From contig JBBWZQ010000164.1 of the NCBI GenBank assembly GCA_039649115.1, forward strand, positions 1 to 22,634: 22,634 nucleotides of DNA, given 5' to 3'. Every line of letters starts with the position of its first letter. Position 1 is the stretch's first letter. Below are positions 9,598 through 16,305 of this stretch, in pieces. Below the pieces are notes generated by a model. That model was not told the DNA's origin and did no database searches. It saw only the letters and a list, made by a program, of their open reading frames with translations. The translations under genes were made by a program, and so were the position numbers. The DNA is from DATEJJ01 sp039649115 (GTDB lineage: Bacteria > Actinomycetota > Actinomycetes > Mycobacteriales > Micromonosporaceae).

Positions 9598-10209
9598 ATG
9601 CCAACGAGAACGGACGCGCTGCCGGGCGCCCGCGCGATCGCGCGGTACGTGCGCATCTCGCCGACCAAGGCGCGCCGCGTGGTGAACCTCGTCCGCGGCC
9701 TGCCCGCGAAGGAGGCGCTCACCGTACTGCAGTTCGCGCCGCAGGCGGCGAGCGAGCAGGTGTACAAGGTGCTCGCCTCGGCCATCGCGAACGCGGAGAA
9801 CAACGAGCGGCTCGACCCCGACTCGTTGCTCGTCAGCGAGGCGTATGTGGACGAGGGGCCGACGCTGAAGCGGTTCCGGCCGCGGGCGCAGGGTCGCGCG
9901 TACCGGATCCGCAAGCGCACCTGCCACATCACGATCGCGGTGGAGTCGGTACAGGCGGGTACGCCGTCCCGGCCGATCCGCCCGGGTGGCCCGGCCAGGA
10001 AGGCCGCGCCGGCGAAGGCCGCGCCGGCCACGGCGGCGCTCGACGAGACGGCGCTCGACGAGACGGCGGTTGACGAGACGGCCGCTGTTGACGAGACGGC
10101 GGCGGAGACGGCCGCTGTCGAGGAGACCGCGGCGCCGAAGCCGGCGAAGAAGGCGGGCGCCAAGAAGGCCGCGAAGGCAGCCCCGGTTGCCGAGGAGGAG
10201 ACCGAGTAA
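9598..10209 (+). CDS. rplV: 50S ribosomal protein L22 with long Ala/Glu repeat tail
   Basis: A 203-aa protein, ATG at 9598, with TAAGGGA (9585-9591) upstream. Residues 1 to about 116 are a complete L22: GARAIARYVRISPTKARRVVNLVRG and the tunnel beta-hairpin near AYVDEGPTLKRFRPRAQGRAYRIRKRT. The other ~87 residues are low complexity: a basic PARKAAPAKAAPA run, four LDETA/VDETA repeats, then Lys/Ala and a final EEETE. The repeats are coded by 15-nt tandem units (10036-10080). L22 lines the exit tunnel; such tails are known among actinobacterial L22 proteins and vary in length. Its TAA shares one base with the rpsC ATG. Confidence 0.98.
   Translation: MPTRTDALPGARAIARYVRISPTKARRVVNLVRGLPAKEALTVLQFAPQAASEQVYKVLASAIANAENNERLDPDSLLVSEAYVDEGPTLKRFRPRAQGRAYRIRKRTCHITIAVESVQAGTPSRPIRPGGPARKAAPAKAAPATAALDETALDETAVDETAAVDETAAETAAVEETAAPKPAKKAGAKKAAKAAPVAEEETE
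10036..10098 (+). repeat. Tandem 15-nt repeat in the rplV tail
   Basis: Units gcgctcgacgagacg at 10036-10050 and 10051-10065 are identical. gcggttgacgagacg (10066-10080) differs at two bases, and an 18-nt variant ending in gttgacgagacg (10081-10098) follows. They code ALDETA, ALDETA, AVDETA and AAVDETA. This is an in-frame repeat prone to slippage, so copy number may vary between strains. Confidence 0.85.
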
Positions 10210-11078
10210 TGGGTCAGAAGGTTCACCCGCACGGGTTCCGGCTCGGCATTTCGACCGACTGGAAGAGCCGCTGGTACGCCGACAAGCTGTACAAGGACTA
10301 CATCGCGGAGGACGTGAAGATCCGCCGGATGATGGCCAAGGGCTTGGAGCGGGCCGGCATCTCCAAGGTGGACATCGAGCGCACCCGGGACCGGGTACGC
10401 ATCGACATCCACACCGCGCGCCCGGGCATCGTCATCGGCCGCAAGGGCGCCGAGGCCGACCGGATCCGTGGCGAGCTGGAGAAGCTGACCGGCAAGCAGG
10501 TGCAGCTCAACATCCTCGAGGTGAAGAGCCCCGAGTCGGACGCGCAGCTGGTGGCGCAGGGCGTCGCCGAGCAGCTGGCCAGCCGGGTCAGCTTCCGCCG
10601 GGCCATGCGCAAGGCGATGCAGTCGGCGATGAAGAACACGATCGTCAAGGGCATCCGGGTACAGTGCTCGGGTCGGCTCGGCGGCGCGGAGATGTCGCGC
10701 AGCGAGTTCTACCGCGAGGGCCGGGTGCCGCTGCACACGCTGCGGGCCAACATCGAGTACGGGTTCTTCGAGGCGCGTACGACCTTCGGCCGCATCGGTG
10801 TGAAGGTCTGGATCTACAAGGGCGACGCGGTACCGGGTCGGGAGAACCAGCCCGAGCAGAGCACCACGCGTCCGCGCCGCGAGCGTAGCGACCGGCCGGA
10901 GCGTCCGCGCCGGCTGCGCTCGGGCTCGTCGGGCACCACGGCCGGCGGTACCGAGGCCGGCCGGGCGGGAACCGCGGGAGCGGGTGCCGCGCCGTCCCAG
11001 GACAGCGGCGCCGAACAGACGCCTGTGGCGGCCGTACCGGCCGAGCAGGCGACAACTGGCACAGCGCAGGAGGGCTGA
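10209..11078 (+). CDS. rpsC: 30S ribosomal protein S3 with low-complexity C-terminal tail
   Basis: A 289-aa protein starting at ATG 10209, which shares its A with the rplV stop TAA. It begins MGQKVHPHGFRLGIS; the KH domain motif GIVIGRKGAEADRI lies at about 73-86. The C-terminal domain includes GRLGGAEMSRSEFYREGRVPLHTLRA and ends near GVKVWIYKGD (about 206). Residues 207-289 form an extra tail, first Arg/Glu/Pro-rich and then Gly/Ala/Thr-rich. S3 lines the mRNA entry channel with S4 and S5 and has helicase-like activity there. The tail is longer than in E. coli S3 but in line with actinobacterial forms. Confidence 0.98.
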   Translation: MGQKVHPHGFRLGISTDWKSRWYADKLYKDYIAEDVKIRRMMAKGLERAGISKVDIERTRDRVRIDIHTARPGIVIGRKGAEADRIRGELEKLTGKQVQLNILEVKSPESDAQLVAQGVAEQLASRVSFRRAMRKAMQSAMKNTIVKGIRVQCSGRLGGAEMSRSEFYREGRVPLHTLRANIEYGFFEARTTFGRIGVKVWIYKGDAVPGRENQPEQSTTRPRRERSDRPERPRRLRSGSSGTTAGGTEAGRAGTAGAGAAPSQDSGAEQTPVAAVPAEQATTGTAQEG

Positions 11079-11083
11079 GAACA

Positions 11084-11509
11084 ATGCTCATGCCGCGTAA
11101 GCCCCCGAAGGGCTTCCGCAAGCCGCATCACCCGGATCGTTCGGGCGCGGCCAAGGGCGGTACCCGGGTGGTGTTCGGAGAGTTCGGCATCCAGGCGCTG
11201 GAGTCCGCGTACGTGACGAACCGGCAGATCGAGGCGGCTCGTATCGCGATGACCCGGCACATCCGGCGTGGTGGCAAGGTCTGGATCACGGTCTTCCCGG
11301 ACCAGGCCATCACGAAGAAGCCCGCGGAGACCCGGATGGGCTCGGGCAAGGGTTCACCGGAGTGGTGGGTGTCCAACGTCAAGCCGGGCCGGATCCTGTT
11401 CGAGATGTCCTTCCCGAACGAGGCCACCGCACGGGAGGCGATGCGCCGTGCGATCCACAAGCTCCCGATGAAATGCCGCATTGTCACGCGCGAAGTGGGT
11501 GAAAGCTGA
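11084..11509 (+). CDS. rplP: 50S ribosomal protein L16
   Basis: A 141-aa protein, ATG at 11084, with AGGAGG (11068-11073) 10 nt upstream. It begins MLMPRKPPKGFRKPHHPDRSG and contains FGEFGIQALESAYVTNRQIEAARIAMTRH and RMGSGKGSPEWWVSNVKPGRILFEM. L16 sits between the central protuberance and the A site and helps accommodate tRNA. The N-terminus MLMPRKPPKGF differs slightly from the more common MLIPRRVKHRK, a mild local divergence. Its TGA shares one base with the rpmC ATG. Confidence 0.99.
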   Translation: MLMPRKPPKGFRKPHHPDRSGAAKGGTRVVFGEFGIQALESAYVTNRQIEAARIAMTRHIRRGGKVWITVFPDQAITKKPAETRMGSGKGSPEWWVSNVKPGRILFEMSFPNEATAREAMRRAIHKLPMKCRIVTREVGES

Positions 11510-11751
11510 TGGCAGCCGGCACCAAGCCAGCGGAGCTGCGCGAACTGTCCGAAGAGGACCTGGTCGCGCGGCTGCGGGAGGCGAAGGCGGAGCTGTTCAA
11601 CCTCCGCGTGCAGGGCGCGACCGGGCAGCTGGACAACAACCGGCGGCTGCAGGTCATCCGCAAGGAGATCGCCCGTATCTACACCATCATGCGGGAGCGT
11701 GAGCTGGGGCTGTCCGCGGCCCCGGTGGACGTCGTGGAGGTTGAGGAATGA
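11509..11751 (+). CDS. rpmC: 50S ribosomal protein L29
   Basis: An 80-aa protein, ATG at 11509, overlapping the rplP stop (TGATG). It has the L29 two-helix pattern: ELRELSEEDLVARLREAKAELFNLRVQGATGQL followed by NNRRLQVIRKEIARIYTIMRERELG. L29 lies near the tunnel exit beside L23 and forms part of the trigger factor/SRP docking surface. An acidic, valine-rich tail (VDVVEVEE) makes it slightly longer than the common 60-70 aa form. The stop overlaps the rpsQ start (ATGA). Confidence 0.98.
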   Translation: MAAGTKPAELRELSEEDLVARLREAKAELFNLRVQGATGQLDNNRRLQVIRKEIARIYTIMRERELGLSAAPVDVVEVEE

Positions 11752-12023
11752 CCGAACAGGTTTCCGCCGTCGAGCGGCCCCGGCGCAAGGTGCGCGAGGG
11801 GTACGTCGTCAGCGACAAGATGAACAAGACCGTCGTGGTGACGGTCGAGGACCGGGTCAAGCACCCGCTCTACGGCAAGGTCATGCGCCGCACCAACAAG
11901 CTGAAGGCGCACGACGAGCAGAACGCGTGTGGCGTCGGCGACCGGGTCCTGCTGATGGAGACCCGCCCGCTGTCGGCCACCAAGCGGTGGCGGGTCGTGG
12001 AGATCCTCGAAAAGGCCAAGTGA
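11748..12023 (+). CDS. rpsQ: 30S ribosomal protein S17
   Basis: A 91-aa protein starting at ATG 11748 inside the end of rpmC (ATGA overlap). It contains the S17 OB-fold signature KVREGYVVSDKMNKTVVVTVEDRVKHPLYGKVMRRTNKLKAHDEQN and GDRVLLMETRPLSATKRWRVVEI. S17 is a primary 16S rRNA binder in the 30S body. It closes the S10 operon in the usual order; a 54-nt gap follows before rplN. Confidence 0.99.
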   Translation: MTEQVSAVERPRRKVREGYVVSDKMNKTVVVTVEDRVKHPLYGKVMRRTNKLKAHDEQNACGVGDRVLLMETRPLSATKRWRVVEILEKAK

Positions 12024-12039
12024 CACGAGTTCCGCCAAG

Positions 12040-12054
12040 CTCCGCGCCGCGGAG
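12040..12054 (+). other. Small hairpin between rpsQ and rplN
   Basis: CTCCGC (12040-12045) pairs with GCGGAG (12049-12054) around GCC; flanking agtt (12029-12032) and aact (12055-12058) could extend it with an internal loop. It marks the S10/spc operon boundary. No T tract follows and read-through is likely. A processing or weak attenuation role is possible. Confidence 0.35.
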
Positions 12055-12077
12055 AACTGGCAGACATAGGAGTTGAC

Positions 12078-12446
12078 GTGATCCAGCAGGAGACGCGGTT
12101 GCGCGTCGCCGACAACACCGGTGCCAGGGAGATCCTTTGCATCCGGGTGCTCGGCGGCTCGGGCCGGCGCTACGCGGCCATCGGCGATGTCATCGTGGCC
12201 ACCGTGAAGGACGCGATTCCCGGCGCGGGTGTCAAGAAGGGCGACATTGTCAAGGCGGTCGTCGTCCGCACGGCGAAGGAGCGGCGCCGTCCGGACGGTT
12301 CGTACATCCGCTTCGACGAGAACGCCGCGGTCATCATCAAGGACGGTGGCGACCCGCGCGGTACGCGCATCTTCGGCCCGGTCGGCCGGGAGCTGCGGGA
12401 CAAGCGGTTTATGAAGATCATCAGCCTGGCCCCGGAGGTGTTGTAG
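12078..12446 (+). CDS. rplN: 50S ribosomal protein L14
   Basis: A 122-aa protein, GTG at 12078, with TAGGAG (12067-12072) 5 nt before. It begins MIQQETRLRVADNTGAREILCIRVLGG and contains the L14 signature AIPGAGVKKGDIVKAVVVRTAKERRRPDGSYIRFDENAAVII, ending RDKRFMKIISLAPEVL. L14 forms intersubunit bridges with 16S h14 and is the site blocked by RsfS during silencing. First gene of the spc operon. An unusual 82-nt gap, with a repeat-like insert, separates it from rplX. Confidence 0.99.
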   Translation: MIQQETRLRVADNTGAREILCIRVLGGSGRRYAAIGDVIVATVKDAIPGAGVKKGDIVKAVVVRTAKERRRPDGSYIRFDENAAVIIKDGGDPRGTRIFGPVGRELRDKRFMKIISLAPEVL

Positions 12447-12447
12447 C

Positions 12448-12500
12448 CGTGAGCGAGCGTCAGCGAGCGAACCATGAGCTCAGGAGCTTGCGTTTTCACG
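12448..12500 (+). repeat. REP-like element between rplN and rplX
   Basis: The sequence holds two AGCGAGCG units 10 nt apart (12452-12459 and 12462-12469). These are followed by AGCTC/GAGCT (12477-12481/12484-12488), which can form a small hairpin. The pattern gtgagcgagcg-agcgagcgaacc is, from memory, a dispersed intergenic sequence of Micromonosporaceae-type genomes; I cannot verify copy number here. The element fills most of an otherwise unexplained gap in a tightly packed operon, just upstream of the rplX ribosome binding site. Confidence 0.5.
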
Positions 12501-12528
12501 GCGGCTCCGACCGAAGGGAGGAGGCGGC

Positions 12529-12843
12529 GTGAAAATCAAGAAGGGTGACACGGTCATCGTGCTGGCCGGCAAGGACCGCAACCGCACGGGCAAGGTCATC
12601 GCGGCCTACCCGAAGCTGGAGAAGGTCCTGGTCGAGGGCGTGAACCGGATCAAGAAGCACACCCGCGTGCGCACCACGCAGCGGGGCGCCAAGACCGGCG
12701 GCATCGTGACCCAGGAGGCGGCGATCCACGTCTCGAACGTGGCGATCGTGGACTCCGACGGCAAGCCGACCCGGGTCGGGTACCGCATTGACGAGAGCGG
12801 CAACAAGGTGCGCGTGGCCCGCCGCTCAGGTAGGGATCTGTGA
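12529..12843 (+). CDS. rplX: 50S ribosomal protein L24
   Basis: A 104-aa protein with GTG start at 12529 and a very strong GGGAGGAGG (12516-12524) 4 nt before. It begins MKIKKGDTVIVLAGKDRNRTGKV (KOW motif) and continues VLVEGVNRIKKHTRVRTTQRGAKTGGIVTQEAAIHVSNV. L24 is one of two proteins that initiate 50S assembly by binding the 5' end of 23S rRNA. Length is normal. Its TGA overlaps the rplE start. The REP-like insert upstream means it may be less tightly coupled to rplN than its neighbours. Confidence 0.99.
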   Translation: MKIKKGDTVIVLAGKDRNRTGKVIAAYPKLEKVLVEGVNRIKKHTRVRTTQRGAKTGGIVTQEAAIHVSNVAIVDSDGKPTRVGYRIDESGNKVRVARRSGRDL

Positions 12844-13415
12844 TGACGACGGCGACCGCCGCACCGAAGATCACACCGCGCCTCAAGGAGCGGTACCGCA
12901 ACGAGACCGCGGCCCAGCTGCGCGAGCAGTTCGGGTACGGCAACCCGATGCAGGTACCCACGCTCGTGAAGATCGTGGTGAACATGGGCGTCGGCGAGGC
13001 CGCCCGCGACGCGAAGCTCATCGACGGCGCCCTGCGCGACCTGGCCGCGATCACCGGCCAGAAGCCGCAACTGCGCCGGGCGACCCGGTCCATCGCGCAG
13101 TTCAAGCTGCGCGAGGGCATGCCGATCGGTGCCAAGGTGACGCTGCGCGGGGACCGCATGTGGGAGTTCCTGGACCGCCTGCTGTCCATCGCGCTGCCCC
13201 GCATCCGTGACTTCCGCGGGCTGGACGGCCGCAAGCTGGACGGCAACGGCAACTACACGTTCGGTCTGACCGAGCAGTCGGTCTTCCACGAGATCGACCA
13301 GGACCGCATCGACCGGACGCGCGGCATGGACATCACCGTGGTGACCACCGCCAAGACCGACGACGAGGGCCGGGCGCTGCTCAAGCTCCTGGGCTTCCCG
13401 TTCAAGGAGAGCTGA
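12843..13415 (+). CDS. rplE: 50S ribosomal protein L5
   Basis: A 190-aa protein. ATG 12843 (TGATG overlap with rplX) is preferred; GTG 12840, one codon earlier, is also possible. AGGGA (12832-12836) is 6 nt before the ATG. Family features are PRLKERYRNE, MQVPTLVKIVVNMGVGEAARDAK, the REGMPIGAKVTLRGDRMWEFLDRL stretch and NYTFGLTEQSVFHEI. L5 binds 5S rRNA in the central protuberance and contacts P-site tRNA and S13. It follows rplX and precedes rpsN in canonical spc order. Confidence 0.98.
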   Translation: MTTATAAPKITPRLKERYRNETAAQLREQFGYGNPMQVPTLVKIVVNMGVGEAARDAKLIDGALRDLAAITGQKPQLRRATRSIAQFKLREGMPIGAKVTLRGDRMWEFLDRLLSIALPRIRDFRGLDGRKLDGNGNYTFGLTEQSVFHEIDQDRIDRTRGMDITVVTTAKTDDEGRALLKLLGFPFKES

Positions 13416-13418
13416 TCC

Positions 13419-13604
13419 ATGGCGAAGAAGGCGCTGATCATCAAGGCCGCCGCCAAGCCGAAGTTCGCGGTGCGCGCGTACACGCGCTGCCAGCGCTGTG
13501 GCCGGCCCAAGGCGGTGTACCGCAAGTTCGGGCTGTGCCGCGTGTGCATCCGGGAGATGGCCCACCGCGGCGAGCTTCCAGGCGTCTCGAAGGCCTCATG
13601 GTAA
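13419..13604 (+). CDS. rpsN: 30S ribosomal protein S14, zinc-binding type
   Basis: A 61-aa protein starting at ATG 13419, 3 nt after the rplE stop, using AAGGAGAG at the end of rplE. Cysteines at 24, 27, 40 and 43 (CxxC-x12-CxxC) make the zinc ribbon of the short S14 form (often called type Z). S14 completes the 30S head near S3 and S10. Actinobacteria often carry a second, longer zinc-free S14 elsewhere under Zur control; that copy is not in this window. The end MAHRGELPGVSKASW is standard. Confidence 0.98.
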   Translation: MAKKALIIKAAAKPKFAVRAYTRCQRCGRPKAVYRKFGLCRVCIREMAHRGELPGVSKASW

Positions 13605-13613
13605 ACAGGACTC

Positions 13614-13650
13614 TTCGCTCCAGGCCCTGCATGGCAGGGAACCGGGGCGA
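13614..13650 (+). promoter_or_regulatory. Hairpin in the rpsN-rpsH gap
   Basis: CCCTGC (13625-13630) pairs perfectly with GCAGGG (13634-13639) around ATG. Outside an internal loop, CGCTCC and GGGGCG can add a further stem with one G-U pair. The structure lies just before the rpsH ribosome binding site in a 64-nt gap, the largest between rplE and secY. In E. coli S8 represses the spc operon by binding an mRNA mimic of its rRNA site near rplE. A similar role here is only a guess from position. Confidence 0.4.
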
Positions 13651-13668
13651 GAAAGGTTAAGACGATCC

Positions 13669-14076
13669 ATGACAATGACTGACCCGATCGCAGACATGCT
13701 GACCCGTCTGCGCAACGCCAACCAGGCGTACCACGAGCGGGTGACCATGCCGTACTCGAAGCTCAAGGCGAACATCGCCGAGGTGCTGAAGGCGGAGGGG
13801 TACATCGCCGCCTGGTCGGTGCAGGAGCCGCCCGACGGTGCCGTCGGCAAGGCCCTGATCGTCGACCTGAAGTACGGCCCGACCCGGGAGCGCAGCCTCG
13901 CCGGCATCCGGCGCGTGTCAAAGCCCGGCCTGCGGGTCTACGCCAAGGCGCCCGATCTGCCACGGGTGCTCGGCGGCCTGGGCGTCGCCATCATCTCGAC
14001 GTCGCAGGGGCTGCTCACCGACCGGCAGGCCCGCAAACGGAACGTGGGCGGGGAAGTCCTCGCCTGGGTCTGGTAA
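13669..14076 (+). CDS. rpsH: 30S ribosomal protein S8
   Basis: A 135-aa protein. ATG 13669 (MTMTDPIADML) is chosen since GAAAGG (13651-13656) is 12 nt away; ATG 13675 is a possible alternative. Upstream in-frame starts overlap rpsN and are rejected. It shows TDPIADMLTRLRNANQAYHERVTMPYSKLK at the N-terminus and ISTSQGLLTDRQARKRNVGGEVLAWVW at the C-terminus, the S8 rRNA-binding end. S8 binds 16S helix 21 in the 30S platform. rplF follows after 18 nt. Confidence 0.98.
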   Translation: MTMTDPIADMLTRLRNANQAYHERVTMPYSKLKANIAEVLKAEGYIAAWSVQEPPDGAVGKALIVDLKYGPTRERSLAGIRRVSKPGLRVYAKAPDLPRVLGGLGVAIISTSQGLLTDRQARKRNVGGEVLAWVW

Positions 14077-14094
14077 GCCGGAGGCTGGAAGAAA

Positions 14095-14637
14095 ATGTCG
14101 CGAATTGGACGTAAGCCTATTCCGGTACCGAGCGGGGTCGATGTCGACATCGACGGCCGCACCGTCCGGGTGAAGGGCCCCAAGGGCGAGTTGTCCCACG
14201 TGCTGGCCGAGCCGATCTCGGCGGAGCGGGCCGGCGACGGCACGCTCAACGTGGTGCGCCCGAACGACGAGCGCCGCGCGAAGGAGCTGCACGGCCTGTC
14301 GCGCACGCTGGTCGCCAACATGATCGTCGGGGTCACCGAGGGGTACAAGAAGACCCTGGAGATCGCCGGTACCGGGTACCGCGTGCAGGCCAAGGGGCAG
14401 GACCTGGAGTTCGCCCTCGGCTTCTCGCACCCGGTGACGGTGGCCGCCCCACCCGGCATCACGTTCCGCGTCGAGCGCCCGACGATCTTCTCGGTCGAGG
14501 GCATCGACAAGCAGCAGGTCGGTGAGGTCGCCGCGAACATCCGGAAGATCAGGCCGCCGGAGCCGTACAAGGGCAAGGGTGTCCGGTACCAGGGCGAGGT
14601 CATCCGCCGCAAGGCCGGGAAGGCAGGCAAGAAGTGA
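14095..14637 (+). CDS. rplF: 50S ribosomal protein L6
   Basis: A 180-aa protein starting at ATG 14095, with GGAGG (14080-14084) upstream. It begins MSRIGRKPIPVPSGVDVDID and has the two repeated L6 folds, with GTGYRVQAKGQDLEFALGFSHPV at the junction. It ends in the L6 signature IRKIRPPEPYKGKGVRYQGEVIRRKAGKAGKK. L6 lies at the factor-binding site next to the sarcin-ricin loop and contacts EF-G and EF-Tu. Its stop overlaps the rplR start in a GTGA junction. Confidence 0.99.
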   Translation: MSRIGRKPIPVPSGVDVDIDGRTVRVKGPKGELSHVLAEPISAERAGDGTLNVVRPNDERRAKELHGLSRTLVANMIVGVTEGYKKTLEIAGTGYRVQAKGQDLEFALGFSHPVTVAAPPGITFRVERPTIFSVEGIDKQQVGEVAANIRKIRPPEPYKGKGVRYQGEVIRRKAGKAGKK

Positions 14638-15029
14638 CAGCCACATTGCTCAAGCGGCGCAACCTGGGCGGTGTCGCCGGCACGCGCCGGATCGGCAAGG
14701 CGCGCCGTCACTTCCGGGTGCGCCGGCGGGTCTTCGGCACCAGCGGCCGGCCCCGCCTGGTCGTCACCCGCTCGCTGCGGCACATCATGGCCCAGCTGGT
14801 GGACGACGGCCAGGGGCGCACGCTCGCCTCGGCCTCGTCGATGGACGCCACGCTGCGCACCGCCGAGGGCGCCAAGAGCGACGTCGCCGGCAAGGTCGGC
14901 GCGCTGCTCGCGGAACGCGCCAGGACGGCGGGAATCACCAAGGTCGTCTTCGACCGCGGCGGCAACAAGTACGCGGGTCGCATCGCGGCCCTCGCACAGG
15001 CCGCCCGCGAAGCCGGACTCGAATTTTAG
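14634..15029 (+). CDS. rplR: 50S ribosomal protein L18
   Basis: A 131-aa protein, GTG at 14634 overlapping the rplF stop by 4 nt. Family features are a basic N-terminus (RRIGKARRHFRVRRRVFGTSGRPRLVVTRSLRHIMAQLVDD) and the C-terminal KVVFDRGGNKYAGRIAALAQAAREAGLEF. L18 binds 5S rRNA with L5 and anchors it to 23S rRNA. The N-terminal ~10 residues are slightly longer than in E. coli but usual in actinobacteria. rpsE follows after 18 nt. Confidence 0.99.
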   Translation: MTATLLKRRNLGGVAGTRRIGKARRHFRVRRRVFGTSGRPRLVVTRSLRHIMAQLVDDGQGRTLASASSMDATLRTAEGAKSDVAGKVGALLAERARTAGITKVVFDRGGNKYAGRIAALAQAAREAGLEF

Positions 15030-15047
15030 GAAAGGAATCCGTTTCTC

Positions 15048-15665
15048 ATGCCAGGTCAACAGCGCAGAGGCGGCGGGTCCGGTGGCGGCGAAGGTGGCGG
15101 CCGGCGGGACAACCGCCGCGAGGGCGGCCGCGGTAACGCGCCCGCCGAGAAGACTCCGCACCTCGAGCGGGTCGTGACCATCAACCGGGTCGCCAAGGTC
15201 GTCAAGGGTGGTCGCCGGTTCAGCTTCACCGCGCTGGTCGTGGTGGGCGACGGCGACGGCACCGTCGGCGTCGGGTACGGCAAGGCCAAGGAGGTGCCGG
15301 CGGCGATCGCCAAGGGCGTCGAGGAGGCCAAGAAGCACTTCTTCAAGGTCCCGCGGATCGGCTCCACGATCCCGCACCCGGTACAGGGTGAGGACGCCGC
15401 CGGCGTGGTGCTGCTCAAGCCCGCCAGTGCCGGTACCGGCGTCATCGCCGGCGGTCCGGTGCGCGCGGTGCTGGAGTGCGCGGGCATCCACGACGTGCTC
15501 TCCAAGAGCCTCGGCTCGTCGAACCCGATCAACATCGTGCACGCCACGGTGGCCGCGTTGAGGATGCTGGAGTCGCCGGAGAAGATCGCGGCCCGCCGCG
15601 GCCTGCCGGTCGAGGACGTGGCGCCGGCTGCCCTGCTGCGGGCGCGTGCCGGAGTGGGGGCGTGA
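15048..15665 (+). CDS. rpsE: 30S ribosomal protein S5 with Gly/Arg-rich N-terminus
   Basis: A 205-aa protein, ATG at 15048, behind AGGAAAGGA (15028-15036). Residues 1 to about 36 are a Gly/Arg/Gln-rich, probably disordered extension (RRGGGSGGGEGGGRRDNRREGG). The S5 core follows: LERVVTINRVAKVVKGGRRFSFTALVVVGDGDGTVGVGYGKAKEVP, then IIGG-type AGTGVIAGGPVRAVLECAGIHDVLSKSLGSSNPINIVHAT. S5 lies at the mRNA entry site with S3 and S4 and affects accuracy; it is a spectinomycin target region. The stop overlaps the preferred rpmD start. Confidence 0.98.
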   Translation: MPGQQRRGGGSGGGEGGGRRDNRREGGRGNAPAEKTPHLERVVTINRVAKVVKGGRRFSFTALVVVGDGDGTVGVGYGKAKEVPAAIAKGVEEAKKHFFKVPRIGSTIPHPVQGEDAAGVVLLKPASAGTGVIAGGPVRAVLECAGIHDVLSKSLGSSNPINIVHATVAALRMLESPEKIAARRGLPVEDVAPAALLRARAGVGA

Positions 15666-15853
15666 GCGGAATGGGTCGCTTGAAGGTCATCCAGGTGCGG
15701 TCCGGTATCGGCTCGAAGCGCAACCAGCGCGAGACGCTGCGCACGCTCGGTCTGAAGCGGATCAACGATGTGGTGGTCAAGGAGGACCGTCCCGAGATCC
15801 GGGGCATGATCTTCACGGTCAACCACCTCGTGCGGGTCGAGGAGGTCGACTAA
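15662..15853 (+). CDS. rpmD: 50S ribosomal protein L30
   Basis: A 63-aa protein if started at GTG 15662, which overlaps the rpsE stop (GTGA) with GGAG (15651-15654) 7 nt upstream. ATG 15671 would give 60 aa beginning MGRLKVIQV, closer to the family length, with only a G run as ribosome binding site. The body is clearly L30: LKVIQVRSGIGSKRNQRETLRTLGL then EDRPEIRGMIFTVNHLVRVEEVD. L30 is a small 23S-binding protein of the 50S body. The stop TAA shares one base with the rplO ATG. Confidence 0.96.
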   Translation: MSGMGRLKVIQVRSGIGSKRNQRETLRTLGLKRINDVVVKEDRPEIRGMIFTVNHLVRVEEVD

Positions 15854-16296
15854 TGACGATCAAGGTCCATCACCTGCGCCCCGCTCCCGGGGCCAAGACG
15901 CCCAAGACCCGGGTGGGTCGGGGCGAGGGCTCGAAGGGCAAGACGGCGGGCCGCGGTACCAAGGGCACCAAGGCCCGGTACCAGGTGCCGGCCTCCTTCG
16001 AGGGCGGGCAGATGCCGATCCACATGCGCCTGCCGAAGCTGAAGGGCTTCCGCAACAGGTTCCGGGTCGAGTTCCAGGTGGTCAACCTGGAGCGCCTCGT
16101 GGAGCTGTTCCCGCAGGGCGGACAGGTCGGTCCCGCCGAGTTGGTCGACGCGGGTGCGGTGCGCAAGGGCCGCCCGGTGAAGGTCCTCGGGGGCGGCGAC
16201 CTGGGCGGCGTGGCGTTCCGGCTCACGGCGAACGCGTTCAGCACCTCGGCGAAAGAGAAGATCGAGGCCGCCGGCGGCAGCGCCACCGAGGTCTGA
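15853..16296 (+). CDS. rplO: 50S ribosomal protein L15
   Basis: A 147-aa protein, ATG at 15853 (TAATG overlap with rpmD). It begins MTIKVHHLRPAPGAKTPKTRVGRGEGSKGKTAGRGTKG, the Gly/Lys/Arg-rich extended arm of L15, then FEGGQMPIHMRLPKLKGF, and ends in the globular VKVLGGGDLGGVAFRLTANAFSTSAKEKIEAAGG. L15 is a late 50S assembly protein. It is the last ribosomal gene of the spc cluster here and is followed by a strong terminator hairpin rather than directly by secY. Confidence 0.99.
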   Translation: MTIKVHHLRPAPGAKTPKTRVGRGEGSKGKTAGRGTKGTKARYQVPASFEGGQMPIHMRLPKLKGFRNRFRVEFQVVNLERLVELFPQGGQVGPAELVDAGAVRKGRPVKVLGGGDLGGVAFRLTANAFSTSAKEKIEAAGGSATEV

Positions 16297-16305
16297 CGAG
16301 GTAGA

